Assembly: GCA_963787195.1 (NCBI GenBank)
Contig: CAWBCI010000007.1
Coordinates: forward strand, 1 to 26,338
DNA: 26,338 bases
From: CAWBCI01 sp963787195
GTDB lineage: Bacteria; Bacteroidota; Bacteroidia; Bacteroidales; JAGOPY01
Direction: 5' to 3'
The notes under the pieces are model-generated. The model worked only from the letters and a program-made list of their open reading frames with translations. It searched no databases and was not told the origin of the DNA. How positions within the stretch are numbered: the first letter of the stretch is position 1; every line of letters begins with the position of its first letter. Shown here in pieces: positions 15,120 through 22,746 of the stretch. The position numbers and the translations under genes are program-made.

Positions 15120-17111
15120 ATGCTAATGGGACATTCCACGAAATATAAGCAGTTGGTTTACACGGTCAAAGACCGTTGCAGGGTATGTTATACCTGTGTG
15201 AGGGAATGTCCTGTGAAAGCGATCCGGATAAATAATGGTCAGGCGGAAGTGATGGAAGAGAGGTGTATTGCCTGCGGTAACTGTGTCCGGGTTTGCTCCC
15301 AGGGGGCCAAAGTATATGTTGATTCGAGGGAAGAGGTGAAAACTTTACTGAATGAACATCAGGAAGTTTTCGCCCTTGTGGCCCCGAGTTTCCCCGCTGA
15401 ATTCACCGAATACGATAAGCCTGAAATACTTGTCGGAATGCTCCGGAAAATGGGCTTCAGCAAAGTCATGGAAGTTTCTTTCGGGGCTGACCTGGTAGCA
15501 CGTGAATATAGTAAGATGTTGGGGATGAATGGAGGAAAACATTATATATCTTCCGACTGCCCGGCCATAGTGAATTATATCGAGACCTATTATCCTGAAC
15601 TGGTGCCTGCCCTTGCACCCATCGTATCACCTATGGTTGCCCTGGCAAGATTGGTCCGGCAGAAATATGGTGATGAACCGGCCATCGTCTTTATAGGCCC
15701 CTGTATCGCTAAGAAGGCTGAATCGGACGAGACCGATGAAGTATTAACTTTCAGGGAATTGAGATTGATGCTGGAAGAAATGAAGATTGGCCCTGAGAAT
15801 ACTCAGCCGGAGCCCTTTGATGAGCCGGTATCTGGAAAAGGAGCCATATTTCCTGTGAGCCGCGGACTTTTACAGACAGCCCATAAGAATGATGACCTGA
15901 TTGAAGGGAATATTATAGTAGCCGATGGCAGGGTGAGTTTCAGGGAAGCTGTGAAAGAATTTGCCGATGGCCTGATTCAATCCCAGCATCTGGAGCTGCT
16001 TTGCTGTGAAGGTTGTATCATGGGACCCGGCATGTCGGGCAAGAGCAAGAAATTTGAAGGACTGGCCCGTATCAGCAATTATGTGCATCAGAAATTACAG
16101 AATCTCGATAAGCCAAAATGGGAGCAGGAAATGAAGGAGGCATCCGGCCTGGATCTTGCACAGGATTTCAAAGCCCGGCCCAAGTTACTTCTGAAACCTT
16201 CTCAGGAAGAAGTGGAGAAAGTTCTTCAGGGTATGGGGAAATATTCGGAGAAAGACTATCTGAATTGCGGCGCCTGCGGTTATGATACCTGCGAGGAACA
16301 TGCCATCGCGATACTGGAAGGACTTGCTGAAAACGAGATGTGCCTTCCTTTCACCATAGAAAAATTACATGAGTCAATTTCTAACCTGAACATCTCCAAT
16401 GATAAACTTGCCAGCGCTCAACAGGCCCTTAAACAAAGCGAAAAACTGGCCGGTATGGGGCAACTTTCGGCAGGGATTGCCCATGAGCTGAATAATCCGC
16501 TTGGAGTGATCACCATGTATGCCAATATCCTGAAGGATGAAACATCGAAAGATGATCCGGTATACAAGGACCTGGAACTGATAGTTGAGCAAACCGAAAG
16601 ATGCAAAAATATAGTCGGAGGACTTTTGAATTTCGCCCGTAAGAACCAGGTTTATCCTGTGGAGGTCAATATGGCTGATTTTATCCTCCGGAGCATTGAT
16701 TCTATCATACATCCCGACAATGTTGAGATAAAATTCATAAACCAGATCGCCGATCCTTCGGCCAAGATCGACAAGGACCAGATGATGCAGGTGATGACAA
16801 ACCTGGAGAAAAACGCGGTGGAAGCTATGCCTGAAGGAGGTATACTGACTATCACCCTGAATGGCAGTGAAAAAGATGTTCAGATCAGCTTTAAAGACAC
16901 AGGGACCGGAATTCCGGAAGAAAATATGGAAAAAATATTCACCCCTTTCTTTACTACAAAAGAATTGGGAAAAGGGACAGGGCTGGGTCTGCCTCTGATT
17001 TACGGGATAGTCAAAATGCACCGCGGGCAGATCCATGTCGAATCAAATGCCGACCCGCGTAAAGGCCCGACCGGCACCACATTTAATTTAAAATTACCAA
17101 GGGGCATATAA
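15120..17111 (+). CDS. Sensory [FeFe]-hydrogenase fused to a histidine kinase
   Basis: This 663-residue fusion starts with a 2x[4Fe-4S] ferredoxin domain (C20, C23, C26, C30; C49, C52, C55, C59). An H-cluster domain follows at about 80-330. Its L1 is SSDCP (144-148), with D146 replacing the proton-transfer cysteine and C147 as ligand. L2 is GPCIAKKAE (C195). L3 is LLCCEGC (C295 and C299), in which Leu replaces the active-site Met. A four-cysteine FeS domain lies at 383-408 (C383, C386, C391, C408). A short coiled segment leads into a HisKA domain with H455 in AHELNNP. A HATPase domain follows with N565, DTGTGIP (593-599) and GKGTGLGL. All four H-cluster cysteines are kept, so an H-cluster probably binds. 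The altered proton path suggests sensing of H2 or redox state rather than turnover. Histidine-kinase-linked sensory [FeFe]-hydrogenases are a predicted class. No PAS domain or membrane segment is present. It follows hydA by 8 bases; its phosphate acceptors are probably the receiver proteins encoded around it. Confidence 0.9.
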   Translation: MLMGHSTKYKQLVYTVKDRCRVCYTCVRECPVKAIRINNGQAEVMEERCIACGNCVRVCSQGAKVYVDSREEVKTLLNEHQEVFALVAPSFPAEFTEYDKPEILVGMLRKMGFSKVMEVSFGADLVAREYSKMLGMNGGKHYISSDCPAIVNYIETYYPELVPALAPIVSPMVALARLVRQKYGDEPAIVFIGPCIAKKAESDETDEVLTFRELRLMLEEMKIGPENTQPEPFDEPVSGKGAIFPVSRGLLQTAHKNDDLIEGNIIVADGRVSFREAVKEFADGLIQSQHLELLCCEGCIMGPGMSGKSKKFEGLARISNYVHQKLQNLDKPKWEQEMKEASGLDLAQDFKARPKLLLKPSQEEVEKVLQGMGKYSEKDYLNCGACGYDTCEEHAIAILEGLAENEMCLPFTIEKLHESISNLNISNDKLASAQQALKQSEKLAGMGQLSAGIAHELNNPLGVITMYANILKDETSKDDPVYKDLELIVEQTERCKNIVGGLLNFARKNQVYPVEVNMADFILRSIDSIIHPDNVEIKFINQIADPSAKIDKDQMMQVMTNLEKNAVEAMPEGGILTITLNGSEKDVQISFKDTGTGIPEENMEKIFTPFFTTKELGKGTGLGLPLIYGIVKMHRGQIHVESNADPRKGPTGTTFNLKLPRGI

Positions 17112-17117
17112 ATATTT

Positions 17118-17123
17118 GGAGGA
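17118..17123 (+). promoter_or_regulatory. Strong Shine-Dalgarno GGAGGA before the second receiver gene
   Basis: GGAGGA lies 6 bases before the ATG at 17130, in an 18-base gap after the sensor kinase. It is the best ribosome-binding site in the operon and suggests this small regulator is made in excess over the kinase. Confidence 0.5.
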
Positions 17124-17129
17124 AGAAAA

Positions 17130-17525
17130 ATGAAAACAATAAAAAAATCAGTATTGATCGTGGATGATGACCCCGACCAGCTCAGCCAGATGGAAATGCA
17201 GGTGAAAAAGCTGGGATTCGATGTATTCACAGCCGAAAGCCAGAAGAAAGGTGAAGAAAGTATGAACAACAGAAAACCCGATCTGGCCATTGTTGACCTG
17301 ATGATGGAAAATAAAGACAGCGGCTTCATACTTTGTTACAGGTTGAAGAAGAAATACCCGGATGTACCGGTGATCATTGCCTCAGCAGTGAATGCCGAAA
17401 CCGGACTGGGATTTGGCGTGGAAACCGAATCAGACAGGAACTGGATCAAGGCGGATAAATTTATCGAAAAAGGCATCCGCCCCGATCAGCTTGAAAGGGA
17501 GATCAACAAGCTCTTGAAAATTTAA
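17130..17525 (+). CDS. Response regulator receiver protein without output domain (second)
   Basis: This 131-residue single receiver domain has the acidic pocket D12-D13-D14, phosphoacceptor D56 (PDLAIVDLMM) and conserved Lys K114 (FIEKGI). The usual Thr/Ser position appears as Ser (IIASA). The loop between that strand and the Lys strand is extended and contains a GVETESDRNWIKADKF-type segment. A comparable extension occurs in the first receiver protein of the operon, so the two are probably paralogues of one hydrogenase-associated subfamily. No output domain follows. Its position directly after the hydrogenase-kinase fusion and its strong ribosome-binding site make it the best candidate for the kinase's immediate phosphate acceptor. 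Confidence 0.88.
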   Translation: MKTIKKSVLIVDDDPDQLSQMEMQVKKLGFDVFTAESQKKGEESMNNRKPDLAIVDLMMENKDSGFILCYRLKKKYPDVPVIIASAVNAETGLGFGVETESDRNWIKADKFIEKGIRPDQLEREINKLLKI

Positions 17526-17558
17526 TATCTCCTTCATCAAAAAAAAATAAACATCCAA

Positions 17559-18686
17559 ATGGCAATTCTTAAAACATTGGTTGTGGATGATGAACCGGGG
17601 ATCCGCTCAGGCATCCGACGTATCCTGAAGAATTTCAGGGTAGGTTATCCTTTTATGGATGAAGATTTTGAATTTGAAATTATTGAGGCCGAAACCGGTG
17701 AAAAGGCTATTGAAATCATCGACAGCCAGGCTATCGACATCATACTCCTGGATAATAAACTTCCCGGTATTGAAGGTATCGAGGTCCTGGAATATGTGAG
17801 TAAAAAGAATTATGATGCGCTGGTGATGATGATCACTTCCTATGCATCCCTTGAACTGGCCGTAAAAGCAACCAATAACGGGGCGCATAATTTTGTCCCG
17901 AAACCATTTACGCCGGAAGAACTGCGGGCTGCCGTCGAAGATATTACCAAACACCTCTTCCTGAAAAGGATGACACGGCAGATGAAAAAGGAAGGGAAAC
18001 AGGTGAGGTTCCAGTTCCTTTCAGTCCTGTCGCATGAATTGAAATCACCCATAAATGCCATCGAAGGATATCTTAAAATAATGAAGGAAAGGCAGGCCGG
18101 CGATCTCTTATCAGATTATGATACTATGATAGACCGGTCTATTGAAAGAATCAAAGGAATGCGTAACCTGATCATGGATCTGATGGATCTTACCCGGCTT
18201 GAATCAGGAAAGAAACCAAGTGAAATCCGGAAAGTGGACATGGGACAGACAGCCCGTATTGCTATCGATTCCATCGAACCCATCGCAATACAGCGGAACG
18301 TGAAGGTGCATCTCGACTGTCCTGAAAATCTAATATTTAAAGGAGATCCCGAAGAAATGGAGATCATCCTGAATAATCTCATATCGAATGCCGTGAAATA
18401 TAACCGCGATGGCGGACATGTGGATGTTTCGATGCGGACGGAGGGGCAGGCTATGCATATTAAAGTGGAAGATACCGGGATAGGAATGACCGAAGAAGAT
18501 ATTTCAAAACTCTTTCATGAATTTGTGAGGATAAAAAATGAAAAGACCCGGAGCATCACAGGCAGCGGTCTGGGTCTTTCAATTATGAAAAAATTGGTTG
18601 AAGAAACCTATCATGGAAATGTCACGGTTAAAAGCACCCCTGATGTAGGAAGTGTTTTTGAAGTGAGCTTACCTGTAGCACAATAG
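17559..18686 (+). CDS. Hybrid receiver-histidine kinase
   Basis: This 375-residue cytoplasmic protein has an N-terminal receiver domain: D10-D11, phosphoacceptor D65 in IILLDNKLPG, T93 region MITS, K115 in PKPF. It is followed by a HisKA domain with H159 in LSHELKSPINAI and a HATPase domain with an N-box (NNLISNAVKYN), DTGIGM and GSGLGLSI. There is no transmembrane or PAS/GAF input domain, so the receiver itself is probably the input. This reversed order, receiver then kinase, suits an intermediate step in a phosphorelay. It would receive phosphate from the hydrogenase-linked kinase and modulate a second phosphorylation. No DNA-binding protein that could be its target is encoded in the window. 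It is 33 bases after the second receiver and 61 bases before hydG. Confidence 0.92.
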   Translation: MAILKTLVVDDEPGIRSGIRRILKNFRVGYPFMDEDFEFEIIEAETGEKAIEIIDSQAIDIILLDNKLPGIEGIEVLEYVSKKNYDALVMMITSYASLELAVKATNNGAHNFVPKPFTPEELRAAVEDITKHLFLKRMTRQMKKEGKQVRFQFLSVLSHELKSPINAIEGYLKIMKERQAGDLLSDYDTMIDRSIERIKGMRNLIMDLMDLTRLESGKKPSEIRKVDMGQTARIAIDSIEPIAIQRNVKVHLDCPENLIFKGDPEEMEIILNNLISNAVKYNRDGGHVDVSMRTEGQAMHIKVEDTGIGMTEEDISKLFHEFVRIKNEKTRSITGSGLGLSIMKKLVEETYHGNVTVKSTPDVGSVFEVSLPVAQ

Positions 18687-18747
18687 GATACAAGGATTTC
18701 GATCCGGAAAGGGATGCCAAATTCTTAATTCCTGAAAAATCTTAAAA

Positions 18748-20175
18748 ATGATCTTTAAAACTCAAACATATAAAATTAAAGACGAAAAGGGAAAGCCTTT
18801 TATAGATGTTGAAGAGATAGAAAGTATTCTGGAACAATCTGAAGCCACTTCTGAAAAGGTGGAACATGTCATCTCCAAAAGCCTTAATAAGGAACGCCTG
18901 ACACTTGAAGAAACAGCCATACTTGTAAATGCCAGGGAACCCGAATTGATTGAAAAAATCAAGGAAGGGGCCCGCAAACTTAAAAAGGAAGTCTATGGCG
19001 ACCGTATCGTTCTTTTCGCGCCGCTTTATGTCGGGAATTATTGTATCAATAACTGTAAATATTGCGGATTTAAAGTCAGCAATAAAAATGCCCGGAGGAA
19101 GACCCTCAGCAAAGAGGAACTTATTCAGAATATTGAAGCCCTGGAAGATAACGGGCAGAAGCGCCTGATCCTGGTCTTCGGGGAACATCCTTCCTATTCA
19201 CCCGCTTACATAGCCGAAGCCGTGAAAACGGCCTATTCGGTGAAGAAAGGGAATGGGGAGATCCGCAGGTTGAATATTAACGCGGCACCAATGGACGTTG
19301 AAGGCTTCCGGACGGTTAAAGAAGCCGGAATCGGCACTTATCAAATATTTCAGGAAACATATCACAAGCCTACTTATGAGAAATATCACCCATCAGGGAT
19401 CAAAAAAGACTATGACTACAGGCTCACATCACTTGATAACGCGCAGGAGGCAGGCCTGGACGATGTCGGGACCGGCGCACTCTTCGGACTCTATGACTGG
19501 CGCTTCGAAGTGCTGGCACTGGTCCGCCACGCCAACCACCTGGAGGCCTGTTACGGCGTGGGACCACACACTATCTCCTTCCCGCGTATTCAATCCGCAG
19601 CCGATTTCGAAATAAACCCGGATTACCTGGTCAGCGATGAAGAGTTCACCCGCCTGGTGGCTATCCTTCGGCTGGCTGTTCCTTATACCGGATTGATCCT
19701 GACCGCCCGGGAACCCCAAAAGATCCGGCGGGAAGTCTTGCAGTTTGGCTGCTCCCAGATAGATGCCGGGACCAAACTTGAAATCGGCGCTTATGCCGAT
19801 GATTTAATGGAAAAGCAGGACCTTGACAAAGAACAATTCCTGATCAATGACAACCGTTCCCTGAGGGAAGTTGTCGATGAACTCCTGGAAGATGGCTACC
19901 TGCCTTCATTTTGCACAGCCTGTTACCGGAAAGGCCGGACAGGCGAGCATTTTATGGAATTCAGCGTGCCGGGCTTCATCAAACATTATTGTACACCCAA
20001 TGCCATTTTGACCCTGGCAGAATACCTGCAGGATTATGCTCCTCCCTCCACCGCTGAAAATGGTTGGAAAGTAATAGAAAAACACCTCAATCAGGATATG
20101 GACGAAGGCATGGCAAGGGCTGTGAGCGAAAGACTGGAGCGTGTAAAACAGGGTGAGAGGGATATCTATTTTTGA
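18748..20175 (+). CDS. hydG: [FeFe]-hydrogenase maturation radical SAM enzyme HydG
   Basis: HydG cleaves tyrosine to p-cresol and a glycine-derived fragment that yields the CO and CN- ligands carried on an iron-cysteine synthon for the H-cluster. The 475-residue protein has the radical SAM motif C99-x3-C103-x2-C106 (CINNCKYC) after PLYVGNY. The C-terminal auxiliary cluster motif C389-x2-C392-x22-C415 (CTACYRKGRTGEHFM...) is diagnostic and separates HydG from the thiamine enzyme ThiH. The length is as expected. It opens the maturase trio hydGEF at the end of the operon. Supplying three maturases with the catalytic subunit makes the locus self-sufficient for H-cluster assembly. Confidence 0.97.
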   Translation: MIFKTQTYKIKDEKGKPFIDVEEIESILEQSEATSEKVEHVISKSLNKERLTLEETAILVNAREPELIEKIKEGARKLKKEVYGDRIVLFAPLYVGNYCINNCKYCGFKVSNKNARRKTLSKEELIQNIEALEDNGQKRLILVFGEHPSYSPAYIAEAVKTAYSVKKGNGEIRRLNINAAPMDVEGFRTVKEAGIGTYQIFQETYHKPTYEKYHPSGIKKDYDYRLTSLDNAQEAGLDDVGTGALFGLYDWRFEVLALVRHANHLEACYGVGPHTISFPRIQSAADFEINPDYLVSDEEFTRLVAILRLAVPYTGLILTAREPQKIRREVLQFGCSQIDAGTKLEIGAYADDLMEKQDLDKEQFLINDNRSLREVVDELLEDGYLPSFCTACYRKGRTGEHFMEFSVPGFIKHYCTPNAILTLAEYLQDYAPPSTAENGWKVIEKHLNQDMDEGMARAVSERLERVKQGERDIYF

Positions 20176-20190
20176 TTTTTTAAATTTGGG

Positions 20191-21288
20191 ATGAAGAGTA
20201 TGTTAGCCGATCAAATTTTAATAAAAGACCAACTTAGTAGGCAAGAACTGGTTTACTTGCTCACGACCCGTTCTGAGAGGGAAAAGCATACTTTGTTCAG
20301 GAAAGCTTACCAGGTGAAGAAATTCCATGTTGGCCCCCAGGTATATCTCCGGGGTTTGATAGAATATTCCAATTTATGCAGAAAGGATTGTCTCTATTGT
20401 GGTATCAGGAAGAGCAATGAGCAAGTCAGTCGTTATCAAATGGATACTCAGGAAGTGATTGATCTTGGAATGTCGGCCTGGAGAAAAGGTTTTGCCTCGG
20501 TTGTCATACAATCAGGGGAAAGGACCGACAAGGATTTTATTAAGCAAATCACTGAAATCATTCGGGGTATCATGGATCAGTCGGCTAACCAGGTTGGGAT
20601 TACACTGAGTTGTGGTGAGCAGACTGCAGAAACTTACCGGGAATGGTTTGAAGCTGGTGCCCATCGTTACCTCCTGCGAATCGAGTCCAGCTCGGAAGAA
20701 CTCTTCCGGAAGATACATCCGGATAATGAACTACATAGTTTCAGCACCCGCATGGCAGCTTTGGAGAATATACGGAAGGCAGGATTTCAAACCGGAACGG
20801 GTGTAATGATCGGACTTCCTTACCAGACGGCAGAAAATCTGGCGGATGATCTTTTATTTTTTAAGAGTATAGATATAGACATGATAGGGATGGGCCCTTA
20901 TATCCCGCATAAAAACACCCCCCTGGGCCTGTCGGGAGAAAATATCCTTACAGATGTGGAAAGAATGGACCTGAGCATGCGTATGATCGCCCTGGCCAGG
21001 ATCATAATGCCGGATATCAATATAGCTACATCCACGGCTCTTCAGGCAATTGATGAAGACGGACGGCTCAAGGGACTGCTGGCAGGAGCAAATGTATATA
21101 TGCCGAATATGACACCCCTGAACTATGCTGAAAATTATTTCCTTTATGATGGGAAGCCGCTAACAGGAGATCAGGCTGTTAAATGTATCATGGAAATGGA
21201 AAAAAGACTGAAACCGCTTGGAGAGACTATCTCATACGGGAAATTCGGGGATTCGAAACATTATTTTAAAAGGATCATGAAAAACTGA
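20191..21288 (+). CDS. hydE: [FeFe]-hydrogenase maturation radical SAM enzyme HydE
   Basis: HydE is a radical SAM enzyme that processes the HydG-derived iron synthon toward the diiron subcluster. The 365 residues contain C63-x3-C67-x2-C70 (CRKDCLYC) in the usual EYSNLCRKDCLYCGIR setting. LSCGEQT, GTGVMIGLPYQT and MGPYIPHKNTPL are all family-typical. The optional second C-terminal cluster cysteines seen in some HydE proteins are absent. It starts 15 bases after hydG; ATG at 20200 is a possible alternative. Biotin synthase is related, but the order HydG-HydE-HydF leaves little doubt. Confidence 0.96.
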   Translation: MKSMLADQILIKDQLSRQELVYLLTTRSEREKHTLFRKAYQVKKFHVGPQVYLRGLIEYSNLCRKDCLYCGIRKSNEQVSRYQMDTQEVIDLGMSAWRKGFASVVIQSGERTDKDFIKQITEIIRGIMDQSANQVGITLSCGEQTAETYREWFEAGAHRYLLRIESSSEELFRKIHPDNELHSFSTRMAALENIRKAGFQTGTGVMIGLPYQTAENLADDLLFFKSIDIDMIGMGPYIPHKNTPLGLSGENILTDVERMDLSMRMIALARIIMPDINIATSTALQAIDEDGRLKGLLAGANVYMPNMTPLNYAENYFLYDGKPLTGDQAVKCIMEMEKRLKPLGETISYGKFGDSKHYFKRIMKN

Positions 21289-21306
21289 TCTTTAAGGAAA
21301 ATAAAG

Positions 21307-22512
21307 ATGAAGAAAGATAAAGGCAGGGAACTGAAACCGCATATTGGCATCTTTGGCCGGAGGAACAATGGCAAGAGCTCATTCATCAATGCCATCGCGG
21401 GGCAGGATATAGCCATTGTTTCGGAACAGGCCGGTACGACTACCGATCCGGTCCGGAAATCAGTGGAGATTTTCGGGATAGGGCCCTGCGTCCTCATAGA
21501 TACTGCCGGCATAGATGATGAGGGAGCGCTGGGGAAACTGCGGGTGGAGAAATCTTTGCAGGTCATACGTTCCATCGATCTGGCTATCATTTTAATTACA
21601 AATAATGATATTGGAAAATTTGAAGATGAACTGATAAGACAATTCCGGAACTTTGATGTCCCCTTCATCTTCATACATAATAAATCTGACATTGAAAAAT
21701 TAGATGATAGTACAAAAAGTCATATTCATAATGATTTTTTGACGGATGTGAGCGATTTTTCATCCCTGCAAAATAACTTACCTGACAGTCTGGTCAGCCT
21801 TCTCAAAAAGCATTTACCGGCCAATTCTTACCAGAATCCATCCCTGCTGGGTGGTCTGGTGAAGAAAGGTGATTATGTTTTGTTGATAACCCCTATTGAC
21901 CTTGAAGCCCCCGAAGGCAGGATGATTTTACCCCAGGTACAGGCAATACGCGATGTCCTGGATAATGATTGTATCTGTATAGTTTTGAAGGAAACAGAAC
22001 TGGAGTACTTCTTCCTGACATCTAACATAAAACCCGCTATTGCGATAACAGATAGCCAGGCTTTTGAAAAGGTCAGTAAAATAGTTCCGGCCGATATTCC
22101 ACTGACAGGCTTCAGTGTTTTGTTTGCAAGGCATAAAGGCCGCTTTGAAGATTATCTGAAGGGGACCCCTAAAATATCGGAATTGAAGGACGGGGACCGA
22201 ATATTGATCCTGGAATCCTGCACTCATCAGATCAATTGTGATGATATAGGGAGATATAAAATCCCGAAATGGCTGGGCGATTTTACCGGAAAAAAACTTG
22301 AGTTTGATGTGTCCCCGGGCCTGGAATTCATCCCGAAAAATATTAAAGAATATGCTCTGGTCGTGCAATGCGGTGGATGCATGATCACCCGTAAGCAAAT
22401 TCATAGCCGTCTGAAGGAAGCCGTGGATGCCGGTATTCCGGTGACCAACTATGGCATGGCTATAGCCTGGACCAGGGGAATCTATGAGAGGGCAGTAGCG
22501 CCATTTCTCTGA
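21307..22512 (+). CDS. hydF: [FeFe]-hydrogenase maturation GTPase HydF
   Basis: HydF is the scaffold GTPase that carries the [2Fe]H precursor and delivers it to apo-hydrogenase. The 401-residue protein has GTPase motifs G1 GRRNNGKS (17-24), a TTTDPV switch, G3 DTAG (65-68) and G4 NKSD (125-128). A dimerisation region follows. The C-terminal Fe-S domain has C305-T-H307 and C355-G-G-C358. The residue before C355, often His in the C-x-H-x(46-53)-H-C-x2-C pattern, is Gln354 here with the right spacing of 46. The three cluster cysteines are kept. It is 18 bases after hydE and is the last gene of the block; no clear terminator follows it. Confidence 0.96.
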   Translation: MKKDKGRELKPHIGIFGRRNNGKSSFINAIAGQDIAIVSEQAGTTTDPVRKSVEIFGIGPCVLIDTAGIDDEGALGKLRVEKSLQVIRSIDLAIILITNNDIGKFEDELIRQFRNFDVPFIFIHNKSDIEKLDDSTKSHIHNDFLTDVSDFSSLQNNLPDSLVSLLKKHLPANSYQNPSLLGGLVKKGDYVLLITPIDLEAPEGRMILPQVQAIRDVLDNDCICIVLKETELEYFFLTSNIKPAIAITDSQAFEKVSKIVPADIPLTGFSVLFARHKGRFEDYLKGTPKISELKDGDRILILESCTHQINCDDIGRYKIPKWLGDFTGKKLEFDVSPGLEFIPKNIKEYALVVQCGGCMITRKQIHSRLKEAVDAGIPVTNYGMAIAWTRGIYERAVAPFL

Positions 22513-22612
22513 TAAAAATACTACCTGAACCCGAATCTTTTATTTTCCTCATTTATCCTGAAAGAAATTCATTAAGGCCAAAGAAGCATTTAAAGATTCT
22601 CATAGCCGGATA

Positions 22613-22645
22613 TTTGGAACTTGTATCCTAAATGTAGTATATTTG
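22613..22645 (+). promoter_or_regulatory. Bacteroidota-type promoter for the FG-GAP repeat protein
   Basis: TTTG at 22613-22616 and TATATTTG at 22638-22645 are separated by 21 bases. This fits the TTTG-N19-21-TAnnTTTG pattern of the Bacteroidota primary sigma factor with no mismatch. Transcription would begin near 22652, giving a leader of about 95 bases before the ATG at 22747. Confidence 0.65.
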
Positions 22646-22687
22646 TTTTTGCCAAAACCACCATTCTTACTAGAATAATTTAGGATA
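22624..22687. promoter_or_regulatory. Nested inverted repeats spanning the promoter
   Basis: TATCCTAAAT (22624-22633) and ATTTAGGATA (22678-22687) are perfect 10-bp arms 44 bases apart that bracket the -7 box. Inside, ATTCT/AGAAT (22663-22667 and 22672-22676) form a smaller hairpin. The arrangement could allow looping by a regulator or a cruciform. No binding protein can be assigned. Confidence 0.4.
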
Positions 22688-22700
22688 AAATTTGTTAAGC

Positions 22701-22727
22701 AATAGAAAGATATTGTACATTTCTATT
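22701..22727 (+). promoter_or_regulatory. Leader hairpin before the FG-GAP repeat gene
   Basis: AATAGAAA (22701-22708) pairs perfectly with TTTCTATT (22720-22727) over an 11-base loop, 19 bases upstream of the start codon. It would form in the 5' leader and could affect translation or mRNA stability. Confidence 0.35.
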
Positions 22728-22746
22728 CCAAAATAAAATCAGGGAC

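Noticed and set aside
15120..17111. Second catalytic hydrogenase
   Set aside because: The proton-transfer Cys and the active-site Met are replaced, and a histidine kinase is fused. A sensor is the better reading.
18748..20175. Thiamine biosynthesis protein ThiH
   Set aside because: The protein is similar to ThiH, but the C-terminal C-x2-C-x22-C cluster motif and the hydE/hydF neighbours identify HydG.
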